The notes under the pieces are model-generated. The model did no database searches and had not been told where the DNA came from. It worked only from the letters and a program-made list of their open reading frames with translations. The position numbers and the translations under genes were made by a program. From Chthoniobacteraceae bacterium (lineage in GTDB: Bacteria > Verrucomicrobiota > Verrucomicrobiia > Chthoniobacterales > Chthoniobacteraceae): a stretch of 37,007 nt of DNA. Shown here piece by piece: positions 1-8,895 of this stretch (positions within the stretch are counted from its first letter, which is position 1; each line of letters begins with the position of its first letter). The stretch spans positions 1-37,007 of the forward strand of contig CANJZW010000045.1 of assembly GCA_947479475.1 (NCBI GenBank). Reading direction: 5' to 3'.

Positions 1-405
1 AGACCCGCAAGGGGGTAGGTCGGCACTACAAGCACTTTTGAAAAAACGATGCCTGCAAATGAGGAGCTTGCAACAAAAAGACTCCCGAAAATAGCCGTTT
101 TTAGACGCGAGTCCGCGAAGTAGGGCTAATGGCCCCACACCTCCGCCCCCTATCCTACGGCAATCACTCCGCTCACCCTTTGGCGGCGGTTCACCTCCTG
201 CCTATGTGAGCGCTCATTCTCCCGCCTTGCTCGCCCGATGCACGAGAAGAGAGGCATGGCACGTCATCGGCGGGCTCGATGTGTGCCTCGGGATCGTCCT
301 GAGGTTGCGGAGTGTGTCAGCGCGGCGCAACGGACTCCATCACCGACAGCTCCGTTTCTGGCCGGGCAGACGCCTGCAGGCGCCTGATGCCGGGAGCTTC
401 TACTG
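1..405. other. Gene-free left edge
   Basis: I see no convincing coding region here. Short open frames exist on both strands, but their composition is arginine- and serine-rich with no recognisable motif, as expected of chance frames in GC-rich DNA. The stretch lies downstream of the stop codon of the minus-strand permease gene. A 12-bp perfect palindrome (cgcctgcaggcg) sits at 371-382, inside a longer imperfect inverted repeat of about 32 bp. On the minus strand no U-run follows it, so I do not call it a terminator. Confidence 0.6.
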
Positions 406-3400
406 TTATTCACGGCACAGGACTTCGCCCGGCTCTCCGCCCAGACTGAGGCCAAGAGCCACGTGCACGGCGGTCAGGGCCACGAATCCCAACGCCGCAA
501 GTGCCAAGGCGAAGGGTTCAATCAACGGTTCGGCCCCGCGTACCCACTGGCCGGGAACCGTCACCAACCAGGCGCATCCGCCTCCAATGCCCAGCCCGGC
601 GGCCACCAACGGCCAGATTTCCAGCAGAACCAGCCTGCGGATTTGCCCCCGACTCCAGCCTCCAGCTTCGAGCACGGCCAATTCCACCCGCCGCTCCACC
701 ACGTTGCGCGCGGCAACCACACCGACGCCCACAGCGCCGAGTAGGACGCCCAGTCCGCCGAGGACCTGGAAAATAGCCAGGTACGTGTTGGCCACGGCTT
801 GCAACTCGCCCAAACGCGCGGCGGCCGGGCGCAATTCCAAACCACGATCTTGGAGCGCGCGGCTCCATTTGGAGCGGACCTCCTCGATTTGCGCCTCTGG
901 GGCGTCGATGAGCAGGAGCCGGTAACCGCCGGCATCGGGAAAGGCGTCGATGAAACGGGACTCGTCCACCAGAAGCGCTCCCTGAAGGATGGATCCCCCG
1001 AGCGTTGCCACCACGCGCAAACGGACTTCCGAGCCGCGCCCGTCAGGCAACGTGAACTCGTCACCCACACGTTTTTGCAAGGCCCACATCAGCGTGTCTT
1101 CGTCCACCACGGTGGGAATGGCACCGGAGGGATCCGGGCTGCGAAGGAGCGACCAGACCGCCCCTTTCTCCACGAAGCGAAAAGCCCCTGCTTTTTCAAA
1201 GTCCAGTGAGGGGACCCCCAAGATTCTTGGCCGCACCGCACGATTTAAGTTCAGGCAACTCGCCTCCTCTCCGTCCCTCACGCGCACGGCTGAGACGTGC
1301 ACCGCCGCCTGCGTTTGACCCACCGGCAACCCCAGTGAATCACGCACGCTCTCTAGGTTGAGATCCTCATACACGGGAGCCGCAAGTTCCCCAAGAAGAG
1401 CAAACCCTCCCGTGCCGGAACTCCGCTCCCCGGGGCCACTGGGCGCTTCCTTGCGAAACACCTGCACCGAGAGCACCAAAAAACCACCCGCAGCGAGGAC
1501 CGCCACCACCGCAATGGCCCGCCCCGGGCGGCGGCCGAGGTTCCGAAAAGCCAATTGCCGAATGGAAGCGATCGCCCCCCGCGCAAGAGCCGCCAGCGTG
1601 ACGCGGGACAACAACAAAGATGCCAGCAATAAGAGGCTGCCAGCACCAAAAAACGCCTCCGGATCGATGCGGCGATCCATGACCCCCTTGACCATCATGG
1701 CAACGCCTGGCCCTCCAAAACAAAGGGCGGCAATCCAAAGGCGCCGCATTTTTGGCGAACCAGCTCCACCCGCATCCGGGAGGGCCTCGCCCGCGAGCAG
1801 GGTGCGTACGGAACGCTTCCAGGATTGACGCGTCGTCCAGGCCATGGCGCCGCACGCCGCCAAAGTGGAGCCAAACATTCCCACGGCCAAAGAAATGGGG
1901 GCGGCATAAAAACGGATTTCCGCCCCTCCTGTGGCGCTGCTCCAGACAGTAGCGAGCGCGGAAAGCAGGCCGTTTGTGTAGGCCACTCCCGCACACGTTC
2001 CGAGAACCGCCCCCAACAAGGCGACCCCAGTGCCTTCGGTTAAAAACAAAAACCGCACCCAAAAAACGGGCCAGCCCATGGCCAGAAGCGTGCCAGCCTC
2101 ACGCACCCGGTTTTCCACCATCAGTCCAAAAAGCAGTCCCACCAAGGCAAGGGCGGCGGCCACTAGAAAAATGCTGAACCCGAGAAAGAGACCGGCAAAG
2201 TCCACGGGGGCGTCCGTCGCGGCATCAGCCAAAGCCCGCAATGGCAGAACTTGAATGCCGGCCACCTGCGGGTTGAGCGCTTTAGGAACCGCCGCCGCCG
2301 AGACCGCCCCCTCGCCCCCGCCGAGATACCGCATCGCAGTCGTCGCTCCCCAGCGAGTTGCCCAGAGTTCGCGGCCCGTCTCCAGCGCCATAAACGCCTT
2401 GGGTGCGCCTCGGTGTTTTTTCCAGTACTCCTCGTCCTTGTCCCGGATTTTGGAGGTGTCCAAAGCAAACCCCGGCTTCCACTCCCGGCAGTTTCCAGCG
2501 TCCGCAAGCCCGGGAAAATCGGGCATCCAGGAACCATCCCAGCCTGCCGTGCCAAGCGGTTCGACCGAACGCACTCGGAATTTGCGGGTGCGCTCCTCAA
2601 ACTGGCGCTTGGCATTCATGACCAAATAACGCAGACCAATCTCGGAACCGGCCTCGACCCCTAGGTCCTCCGCCAGCCAGTCGGAGACGACAAGTTCATC
2701 GGGAGCCAAGTCGGCGGGAAGGAATGGCAGCGAACCGGGCCGGGCTGCTGTCACCATAGAATACGGGGTGGCGGCCTCCTCGTGTCGCAGTTCGTTGACA
2801 AAATAGGTCAGCGAAGCCTCGCCCGGAGGCAAAACACGCAGGAGCGAATCCTCCAAAAAAACGCGGGCGGAGCGCACTTCAAAACCAGCGTCAGCGTTTA
2901 GAGTGCGGACTTCGAGGGCGGAGTCCTCAGGTGTCCAGTGGCTGCCCGCAGCGGCGCGCAGTTGCTCGGGGGACAGATTGGAGAGAAGCAGGTTGACGCG
3001 GTTAGGCACGTCCAAGCGCTGCTGCAACTGTTCGAGGGGGAGAAAAACGGTGGCGGGTGGAACCTGCCCGGCCTGAAGGGCAAAGCGGCCAAACCGCGCA
3101 TCATCGGCAATGGCGACAACCCTGGCACGGAGGGCTTCGATCGCGTCTTCTTCCCCGGAAAGAGGGGCATCCTTGGAAAAGGCGGAAGGTTTTTCCACCC
3201 GAATGGCCAGACTGTCCCCCGTGGAAAGTCCCAACCGCGAGGCAAGAGCCGCGCTGACCACCGCGTCCCCCGGTTGCAGTTCGCGCCTGTCGCCCTCGGG
3301 TGCCAGCGCCCAAAACCGCGGGTCCACCCCCAAAACCTGCACCTGGTTGAGCCGGGCCGAACCGTCCGCCTTGGAGGCGCTGCCTCGCAGGAAAAGAACG

Positions 3401-3645
3401 GGTGCGGCTTCATTGGAGATTTCCCCGGCCAAAGCCCCACGGAAAAAATGCTCGCCCCCCACCAGGGCGGATTCGACCCGCCCCACCCGCGCCTGCGCCT
3501 GGGCATTGAGCGTCCCCTTCAACGAATCTCCCACCAAAAGGGAGCCAGTGAGGACCATCGCGCACAGCGCCGCCCCAATGCCGGCCCCAAAGTGGGCCCG
3601 CCAATGGTAGCGGATACCCTCCAACGCCATCCTGAAAATCGTCAT
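406..3645 (-). CDS. FtsX-family ABC transporter permease, ten-helix type
   Basis: This is the membrane subunit of an ABC transporter, 1079 residues. Hydrophobic segments lie at about 20-42, 485-512, 530-555, 583-603, 636-654, 665-688, 712-730, 966-990, 1013-1035 and 1047-1070. Two large periplasmic domains fall at about 45-480 and 735-960. This is the architecture of YbbP/DUF214-type permeases, in which two FtsX modules are fused, rather than of the four-helix LolC/E or MacB proteins. Its ATG overlaps the stop of the upstream ATPase gene (ATGA, 3642-3645), so the two are translationally coupled. Family knowledge suggests export of, or mechanical work on, a lipid, lipoprotein or envelope substrate. 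The substrate cannot be read from the sequence. Confidence 0.88.
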   Translation of the reverse strand: MTIFRMALEGIRYHWRAHFGAGIGAALCAMVLTGSLLVGDSLKGTLNAQAQARVGRVESALVGGEHFFRGALAGEISNEAAPVLFLRGSASKADGSARLNQVQVLGVDPRFWALAPEGDRRELQPGDAVVSAALASRLGLSTGDSLAIRVEKPSAFSKDAPLSGEEDAIEALRARVVAIADDARFGRFALQAGQVPPATVFLPLEQLQQRLDVPNRVNLLLSNLSPEQLRAAAGSHWTPEDSALEVRTLNADAGFEVRSARVFLEDSLLRVLPPGEASLTYFVNELRHEEAATPYSMVTAARPGSLPFLPADLAPDELVVSDWLAEDLGVEAGSEIGLRYLVMNAKRQFEERTRKFRVRSVEPLGTAGWDGSWMPDFPGLADAGNCREWKPGFALDTSKIRDKDEEYWKKHRGAPKAFMALETGRELWATRWGATTAMRYLGGGEGAVSAAAVPKALNPQVAGIQVLPLRALADAATDAPVDFAGLFLGFSIFLVAAALALVGLLFGLMVENRVREAGTLLAMGWPVFWVRFLFLTEGTGVALLGAVLGTCAGVAYTNGLLSALATVWSSATGGAEIRFYAAPISLAVGMFGSTLAACGAMAWTTRQSWKRSVRTLLAGEALPDAGGAGSPKMRRLWIAALCFGGPGVAMMVKGVMDRRIDPEAFFGAGSLLLLASLLLSRVTLAALARGAIASIRQLAFRNLGRRPGRAIAVVAVLAAGGFLVLSVQVFRKEAPSGPGERSSGTGGFALLGELAAPVYEDLNLESVRDSLGLPVGQTQAAVHVSAVRVRDGEEASCLNLNRAVRPRILGVPSLDFEKAGAFRFVEKGAVWSLLRSPDPSGAIPTVVDEDTLMWALQKRVGDEFTLPDGRGSEVRLRVVATLGGSILQGALLVDESRFIDAFPDAGGYRLLLIDAPEAQIEEVRSKWSRALQDRGLELRPAAARLGELQAVANTYLAIFQVLGGLGVLLGAVGVGVVAARNVVERRVELAVLEAGGWSRGQIRRLVLLEIWPLVAAGLGIGGGCAWLVTVPGQWVRGAEPLIEPFALALAALGFVALTAVHVALGLSLGGEPGEVLCRE

Positions 3646-4325
3646 GACGCCCTCACGAGTTTTCCTTCCACCAATTCCCAGACCTGCTCCATGCGTTCGG
3701 CCAATTCCCGAGAATGGGTGACCACAAAAAGCGCGACCTTGCGCACCCGGTTGAGTTCCAGCAGAGCGTCAGCCAACTGGGTGGCGCTGACCCTGTCGAG
3801 AGCCCCCGTCGGCTCGTCGGCAAGAAGCAGGCGCGGAGACCCGGCCATCGCGCGCGCCACCGCGACCCGTTGCCGCTCCCCCCCGGAAAGCTCCGAAGGC
3901 CTGTGATCCAGCCGGTGCGCGAGCCCCAGGGCATCGAGCATCTCGCGCGCATTGGCGTTCGCATTCAGTCGGGCCTGGCGCCGGTCCGCAAGGGAGGGCA
4001 CCAGGACGTTTTCTAAAACAGTGCACTGAGGCAGGAGGTGATGCATCTGAAAGACGATGCCCACCGAGCGTCTCCGGTAGTCCACCAACTCCCGCCCCTT
4101 GAGCGTACCAGGCTCCAGGCCGTTGACACGCACCCCGCCGGAGTCTCCGTAATCCAAGGCCCCCAAAATGTTAAGCAAGGTACTTTTGCCCGAGCCCGAA
4201 GGCCCCAGAATGGCGGCAGTCCCCCCGGCATCCATTTCAAAGTCGAGGCCCCGGAGGATTTCCACCGGCTTCCCGCCCCCTGGCGAGGCGTGGGATTTGA
4301 TAAGGTTACAAACTTCAACAAGCAT
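3642..4325 (-). CDS. ABC transporter ATP-binding protein, LolD/MacB-like
   Basis: This is the 227-residue cytoplasmic ATPase partner of the downstream FtsX-type permease. It has a Walker A motif GPSGSGKST (41-49), Q-loop glutamine near 93, signature LSGGERQ (146-152), Walker B LLLADEP (166-172) and H-loop histidine 204. The signature and the length match the LolD/YbbA/FtsE group that always works with FtsX-fold permeases. Its stop overlaps the permease start by 4 nt. About 140 nt separate it from folC upstream, so it may have its own promoter. An AT-rich stretch around 4350-4375 on the minus strand is the only candidate, and it is weak. A purine-rich GAGAGGAG lies about 25-30 nt before the ATG, too far to act as an ordinary ribosome binding site. 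Confidence 0.93.
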   Translation of the reverse strand: MLVEVCNLIKSHASPGGGKPVEILRGLDFEMDAGGTAAILGPSGSGKSTLLNILGALDYGDSGGVRVNGLEPGTLKGRELVDYRRRSVGIVFQMHHLLPQCTVLENVLVPSLADRRQARLNANANAREMLDALGLAHRLDHRPSELSGGERQRVAVARAMAGSPRLLLADEPTGALDRVSATQLADALLELNRVRKVALFVVTHSRELAERMEQVWELVEGKLVRAS

Positions 4326-4467
4326 AAGACAAAGCAGGCAGTGAACAGACTCCTCTCTAATAGATAAACAAGGATGAAGCAGATGTCACCCGCTCTTAAA
4401 GGGGCCTTCGGCTCAAACCGCCGATGAAAGAAACCGGCCCAGCCCTCCCGGAAGACAGTCGCCCGGA

Positions 4468-5700
4468 CTACTGCGCGGTGGGCTGGGCCGCAGCGCCGCG
4501 CAAACACGCAAGCACTTCGCCCACCAAAAACAAAGAACCAGTGACAAGCCGACGGCCGTTGGCAGGCAGGCTTAAAGCCTCGGCAGGGCTCCGGGCCCTC
4601 AGACAGCGCACTCCCGGCAGGCACTCGGCCACCAGTGACTGGAGCCGCTCCACATCGAGCGCGCGGGGGTTCAGGAGCGGGACCACCACGACTTCGCCCA
4701 CGATTGGAGCCAACGCCCTGAGCACGGCGGCGGTATCCTTGTCCTGCAAGGATCCAAAAATCAGCGAGGCACGTGCTTCTCCAAACGCTTCTTTCCAAGT
4801 CTCCGCGAGGACGGCCGCGGCCGCAGGGTTGTGGGCACCATCGAGCACCAAATCGGACCCTATTTCCTGAAACCGCCCAGGCCACTGCACACCGGCCAAA
4901 CCCTCTTCCCTCGCCCTGGCGGGCACTGGAATTTGAGCGGCAGTCAACGCCGCATCGGCAAGAGCCGCGTTCCAGCGCTGCACCTCTCCCCGGAGGCCGA
5001 CCTTGCCCCCACTCCAAGGCTCTTGCAGCACTCGAAACGGGCACCCCAACCCTTCAGCTCTCCGCTCAAAAACCTCCAGAACCTCAGGGGCCTGCGGGGC
5101 GCTCACGACCGGAACGCCCGTTTTGAAGATTCCCGCCTTTTCCGCGGCAATTTCAGCAAGCGTCTGCCCGAGATGTTGCTGATGATCCAGCCCCACCGGT
5201 GTAAGGGCGCACACCAAGGGGGTCACGATATTGGTCGCATCCAGTCGGCCCCCCAAGCCTGTCTCCAACACCACCACCTCCGTCCCCTTTTTTCCAAACC
5301 ACTCCAAAGCCAGCACCGTCACGATCTCAAAAAAAGTCGGATGCGGCTCCCAGTTGGAAATCAGCCGCCTCATGCGGGTCAGCGCATCGAGCAAATCCAT
5401 TTCCGAAATCCATTCCCCATTCCATTGAAACCGTTCCCTCAGGGACACGAGATGAGGTGAAGTGTAAAGCCCAGTCCGGAGCCCGGCCTGGCGGCACATG
5501 GCCGCGATCATCGCACAAGTGGACCCTTTGCCATTCGTACCAGCGACGTGAATGAACCCAGGCCCCCACCCCCCTCCAAGGGGAACCGCGCAAGCCGCTG
5601 CCAACCGCCGCGTCCCGTCCAGCCCCAGTTTAACCCCAAAAAGCTGAGTGCCGTAGAGCCATTCCACGGCCTCTTTCAACTCCTTTGAAAACCCGTTCAC
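4468..5700 (-). CDS. folC: Bifunctional folylpolyglutamate/dihydrofolate synthase
   Basis: This enzyme adds glutamate to dihydropteroate and to folates, using ATP, in the cytoplasm. At 410 residues it is normal for FolC. The Mur-ligase-type P-loop AGTNGKGST lies at 53-61, followed by the family motif TSPHLVSLRER near 80-90. The C-terminal half carries the DGAHNP motif typical of the Mur ligase C-terminal domain. The start is GTG at 5700-5698, overlapping the TGA of accD (GTGA), which indicates translational coupling. The accD-folC pairing is also seen in other bacteria, for example Escherichia coli, where the two genes are adjacent. I am confident of the family; the split between DHFS and FPGS activity is not decidable from sequence alone. 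Confidence 0.95.
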   Translation of the reverse strand: MNGFSKELKEAVEWLYGTQLFGVKLGLDGTRRLAAACAVPLGGGWGPGFIHVAGTNGKGSTCAMIAAMCRQAGLRTGLYTSPHLVSLRERFQWNGEWISEMDLLDALTRMRRLISNWEPHPTFFEIVTVLALEWFGKKGTEVVVLETGLGGRLDATNIVTPLVCALTPVGLDHQQHLGQTLAEIAAEKAGIFKTGVPVVSAPQAPEVLEVFERRAEGLGCPFRVLQEPWSGGKVGLRGEVQRWNAALADAALTAAQIPVPARAREEGLAGVQWPGRFQEIGSDLVLDGAHNPAAAAVLAETWKEAFGEARASLIFGSLQDKDTAAVLRALAPIVGEVVVVPLLNPRALDVERLQSLVAECLPGVRCLRARSPAEALSLPANGRRLVTGSLFLVGEVLACLRGAAAQPTAQ

Positions 5701-6536
5701 CGCGCGGTGTGAAGATAGCTCAACAACCGGTGGAGCGTTTCACGCATCTGTTTGCGATGCACGATTTGGTCCACCAACCCGTGGTCCCGCAAAAACTCGG
5801 CGGTTTGAAAACCGTCGGGAAGATCCTGATGCGTTGTCTCGCGAACCACGCGCGGTCCGGCAAAACCTACCATGGCACGCGGTTCGGCAAGGTTGATATC
5901 CCCCACGGTGGCGAAACTCGCGCTCACCCCGCCGGTGGTGGGATGGGTCATCACCGAAATGTAAGGCAACCGCTTGGCCGAGTGCCGGGAAAGGGCCCCG
6001 CAGGTCTTGGCCATCTGCATGAGGGCAATCGCCCCCTCGTACACCCGCGCCCCGCCCGAGGCGGAAACGATGACAACAGGCAACCCTGCATCGGTGCTGC
6101 GCTCAATCAAACGGGTGAGCTTCTCTCCCACCACCGCCCCCATGGTTGCCGCAATAAAATTAAAATCCATCACCGCCAACCCCAGACGCAATCCCTGGAT
6201 GCTGCAAAACCCTGAAAGAACGGCATCTTTGAGACCCGTCTTCTTCTGGTAACTTTTGAGCCTCTCCGTGTAGCTGGCCTGTCCCGTGAACTTCAACGTA
6301 TCCACCGAGAACATCCCCGCGTCCTGCTCCTCAAAACTCCCTCGGTCCACCAGCATCTCCATCCGTTCCGCCGCAGACTGCACGAAATGATGGTCGCACC
6401 GGGGGCACACTCGGAAATTCTGCTGCAACTCCAGGTTGTGAATGAGTTCCGAACAGGAGGGGCACTTCTGCCAGAGGCCCGTTGGCAGCTCCCGCTTTTT
6501 GTCAGAGTAAAAGGATGGACGGCTAAATATACCCAT
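5697..6536 (-). CDS. accD: Acetyl-CoA carboxylase carboxyltransferase subunit beta
   Basis: AccD is the zinc-ribbon subunit of the carboxyltransferase half of acetyl-CoA carboxylase, which makes malonyl-CoA for fatty acid synthesis. It is 279 residues, the usual size. The zinc ribbon is visible as CPSC (25-28) and CPRC (44-47). The crotonase-like core follows, with SASGGAR and LMQMAKT motifs and THPTTGGVSASFA further on. A small oddity is that the segment after SASGGAR reads VYEG, where many AccD proteins have MQEG. The alpha subunit gene accA is not in this window. It ends in a 4-nt overlap with folC. A fabG lies about 12 kb away but is not linked. Confidence 0.96.
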   Translation of the reverse strand: MGIFSRPSFYSDKKRELPTGLWQKCPSCSELIHNLELQQNFRVCPRCDHHFVQSAAERMEMLVDRGSFEEQDAGMFSVDTLKFTGQASYTERLKSYQKKTGLKDAVLSGFCSIQGLRLGLAVMDFNFIAATMGAVVGEKLTRLIERSTDAGLPVVIVSASGGARVYEGAIALMQMAKTCGALSRHSAKRLPYISVMTHPTTGGVSASFATVGDINLAEPRAMVGFAGPRVVRETTHQDLPDGFQTAEFLRDHGLVDQIVHRKQMRETLHRLLSYLHTAR

Positions 6537-6546
6537 TCCCTACTCT

Positions 6547-7461
6547 CTACCCTCTAGCCACCGAGAGTGCACGCACGGAAGCAGCCCCTGCCGAAAGAAG
6601 CACCCGGGCGCAGGCATCCAAAGTCGCGCCCGTGGTCAGCACGTCGTCCACCAGCAACACGTGGCGCCCCGACACCCCCGCACCGCGTCCCAGAGCACCG
6701 CGCCCCAAAGCAAAGGCCCCCCTCAGGTTCCCCAAACGCTCCCCCCGGCTCAGGACCGTCTGCGTCCCCGTGTCCCGCACCCGCCGCAACATCCGCTCCA
6801 CCGGCAGGCGAAGGGCGCGCTCTGAGTGGGCGCGCTCGTAGGGCCGCAGCCCGGGGGAAAGCTCCGCCAAAGCGTGCGCCAAAAGCTCCGCCTGGTTGAA
6901 CCCCCTGGCAAACTGCCTGCTCCAGTGCAACGGCACCGGCACCAACACCTCCGGAGGCGGTGCGCGCAGACGCGGATCCCCCAACCCCTCCGCCATCCAT
7001 CCCGCCAGAATAAACCTCAAATGCCTCTTCCCTTCGTATTTAAACTGGTGCACTACCTCCCTCAGAACACCCCGCAATATAAACGGGGCAACCGCACACC
7101 CAAAGGCCGGCCTGCGCCTCAGACATTCCGCACAACACCCCGCCGAAGAGATTGCGCCCGAGAAAACTCGGGAACACCGGATGCAGGCCGTTCCCCGAGA
7201 AACAGAGCTGGAAAAACCGCCGCCACCGCCAGCATGGCCACCGCCAGCATGGCCACCGCCAGCATGGCCACCGCCAGCATGGCCACCGCCGGAACGGGCA
7301 CCCTCCACACTCTTGGCACACGCCTCACAAAGCTGGCCGCCGTGGCCGCCCAAAATCGCCTCCCCCCCGGAACCCACTTGAGTTCCCCCCCCACAAACCG
7401 TGCAAAACGGGGGGTAAAGCAGGCCTCCCAGTCCGTGAAAAAATGCGGAGAGCAGATTCAT
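6547..7461 (-). CDS. comF: ComF-family phosphoribosyltransferase-like protein
   Basis: This belongs to the ComF/GntX family: an N-terminal zinc-binding region and a C-terminal phosphoribosyltransferase fold. I chose the ATG at 7461 because the conserved part (LLSAFFHGLGGLLYPPFC) begins there; an upstream in-frame ATG at 7527 would add 22 unrelated residues. With that start it is 304 residues. Four CxxC pairs occur at 20/23, 45/48, 93/96 and 110/113. RGFNQAELLA is at 186-195 and the PRPP-loop motif VLLVDDVLTTGAT at 268-280. Between the second and third CxxC pairs lies a run of four GGGHA repeats (about 58-79), encoded by a 15-bp minisatellite. ComF proteins assist DNA uptake in competent bacteria, but homologues are widespread in non-competent ones. 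It ends 10 nt before accD, so the two are probably co-transcribed. Confidence 0.9.
   Translation of the reverse strand: MNLLSAFFHGLGGLLYPPFCTVCGGGTQVGSGGEAILGGHGGQLCEACAKSVEGARSGGGHAGGGHAGGGHAGGGHAGGGGGFSSSVSRGTACIRCSRVFSGAISSAGCCAECLRRRPAFGCAVAPFILRGVLREVVHQFKYEGKRHLRFILAGWMAEGLGDPRLRAPPPEVLVPVPLHWSRQFARGFNQAELLAHALAELSPGLRPYERAHSERALRLPVERMLRRVRDTGTQTVLSRGERLGNLRGAFALGRGALGRGAGVSGRHVLLVDDVLTTGATLDACARVLLSAGAASVRALSVARG
7222..7290. repeat. 15-bp in-frame minisatellite inside comF
   Basis: Four perfect tandem copies of gccaccgccagcatg occupy 7222-7236, 7237-7251, 7252-7266 and 7267-7281, with a partial fifth copy (gccaccgcc) to 7290. Read on the minus strand, each unit encodes Gly-Gly-Gly-His-Ala. 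The unit is a multiple of three, so gain or loss of copies by slippage would keep the gene in frame. Confidence 0.97.
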
Positions 7462-7596
7462 GCCCCTCGCTACGGAGAAAAGAGGATGCGAAGGGGTAAA
7501 AATCGGACAAAATCCACTCCTCCTCACGCCCTGCCCGCCAGACCCCTCCCGGCAGCGAACCCAAAATTTACGTTCAACCTACTCCACCGCCATGCC

Positions 7597-8298
7597 CTAG
7601 CGAACAGGCCCCGCCGCCGGAAGCACCCGCTCGGCCGACAGACCGCGGACGCCAGCGCGATCGCTCAAAGGACAGAAATTCAGGAGCTCAATTTCAAGGG
7701 CATGCTTTTTTTCAGGCTGTAACTCCAGCATCGTGATGCTGCCATAATCGATGTTGAAATGCGCCATCATGGACAGGGGCACTTCTAGCAAAAGGGCCAG
7801 CATCACCCTGATAATTCCTCCATGACAGATCACGGCCACGCTGCGGTGTGGGTTTTCATCCACCACCCGCTGCAGGCACGGCCGCACCCTCGCTGAAAGA
7901 GCGGAGGCAGACTCGCCATTGGGAATCCCCCCGTTTTCGAGTGTTTCCAGCCAGTTGAAGGCAACTGTCCCAAACTTCTCCTGGATTTCGTGCCAGCGGT
8001 AGCCGGTCCAGTCCCCGAAATCCACCTCCCTCAGATCGGGAAGCACCGTTGAAGCGATGCCCAGATTGGTGAGCAGAGGGCCGGCGGTCTGGTGAACCCG
8101 TTGCATCGGGCTTGCGTACACAGCGTCCAGAGAGCCTGCCTCGAACCAATCGGCGAGAGCCTGGGCGTGTTGGTGGCCAAGCTCTGAGAGGTTCATGTCG
8201 ATCCGAGAGCCGCCAAAAATACGGTGGTAACGCTCTTCGACTTCTCCGTGACGGATGAAATAAAGGCGGGTGGGATGGTTGGGAAGATGAGCTTTCAC
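7597..8298 (-). CDS. Histidine phosphatase family protein (phosphoglycerate mutase-like)
   Basis: This 233-residue cytoplasmic protein belongs to the branch-1 histidine phosphatases. The catalytic RHG motif is at 16-18 (His17), the SPMQR arginine near 66, the acidic residue Glu91, and the second catalytic histidine at ICHGG (His159). The motif spacing fits GpmB/CobC/PhoE-like small-molecule phosphatases; I cannot tell the substrate, and no cobalamin genes lie nearby. The start is GTG at 8298; no better start precedes the RHG motif. The last ~35 residues (after the LELQPEKKH segment) are poorly conserved in style. It stands alone, with about 200 nt upstream that contain no gene. Confidence 0.87.
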   Translation of the reverse strand: MKAHLPNHPTRLYFIRHGEVEERYHRIFGGSRIDMNLSELGHQHAQALADWFEAGSLDAVYASPMQRVHQTAGPLLTNLGIASTVLPDLREVDFGDWTGYRWHEIQEKFGTVAFNWLETLENGGIPNGESASALSARVRPCLQRVVDENPHRSVAVICHGGIIRVMLALLLEVPLSMMAHFNIDYGSITMLELQPEKKHALEIELLNFCPLSDRAGVRGLSAERVLPAAGPVR

Positions 8299-8496
8299 GG
8301 GGCGGATTGGGCGGTTGGAGAGTCAGATTGGAGAGCGCAACGATGCTATTCCGAGCCTTTTCCTCTTTCAAAGCCCACAAGCCTCCGCTGCGTTTTCCCT
8401 CAACCCTATCGACTTTTCTCTCAAAAGTAAGGGGTCAGTCCAAATTCCCAACCGACCGCCCCCTGCCTTTTGCGCACAAACCCCGCTCCCCCGGAA

Positions 8497-8802
8497 TCAG
8501 GCGCGCCTGTTCAGGATCGTTCCGGTCATGCGATCGGCGACTTTCAGAACGAGGAGGTTCGCCTTGAAGGAGTAAACGGCGCCCATCTGCGAAACGGTGT
8601 CCGCCACGAGGTCAGCCCCAACCGAAGCCGCCCTTTTCACGGAAGCCGCCACGCCCCCTCCGGGAATTGTGGTCTGGGAGACGGAGGCCCGCCGGTAGCC
8701 GGAACTCAACCCGTTGGCGACGTTGCTGGCTGCCGCAGCCTGCTGCAGAGCAGCGGCGTTCATTCCGGACAAAGAAATGCTAAAGACAGAGGACAGCGAC
8801 AT
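8497..8802 (-). CDS. Orphan small flagellar rod/hook-like protein
   Basis: This is a 101-residue protein. Its first ~30 residues (ISLSGMNAAALQQAAAASNVAN) resemble the N-terminal helix of axial flagellar proteins such as FlgC, FlgE and FlgG. Its last ~30 (YSFKANLLVLKVADRMTGTILN) resemble their C-terminal helix, where the classical pattern is YQANV..LKTAD.M..TLL. The middle is only about 40 residues and lacks the usual FlgC core; FlgC is about 135 residues. No other flagellar gene is in the window. Short orphan proteins of this kind, often named FlgE-like, are known in other bacteria, and I know of no assigned function. It is divergent from the GIY-YIG gene, with 93 nt between them. The family resemblance is by eye. 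Confidence 0.7.
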   Translation of the reverse strand: MSLSSVFSISLSGMNAAALQQAAAASNVANGLSSGYRRASVSQTTIPGGGVAASVKRAASVGADLVADTVSQMGAVYSFKANLLVLKVADRMTGTILNRRA

Positions 8803-8895
8803 TCAGACAGGATGCCATTTGGGTGCGAAATGAAAAGCCTGTACCTCTTTGAGCGCGGCCGGCGGGATGTTAGGCTCCCCCAAAAGCGCCTCCCC

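Noticed and set aside
360..395. Terminator for the permease gene
   Set aside because: The palindrome at 371-382 and its imperfect flanking arms are not followed by a U-run on the minus strand.
7222..7290. Short CRISPR-like array
   Set aside because: Units are contiguous 15-mers without spacers and in frame within a coding gene.
7462..7527. Earlier start of the comF-like gene
   Set aside because: The 22 added residues have no family similarity; the conserved N-terminal helix starts at the ATG at 7461. It cannot be fully excluded.
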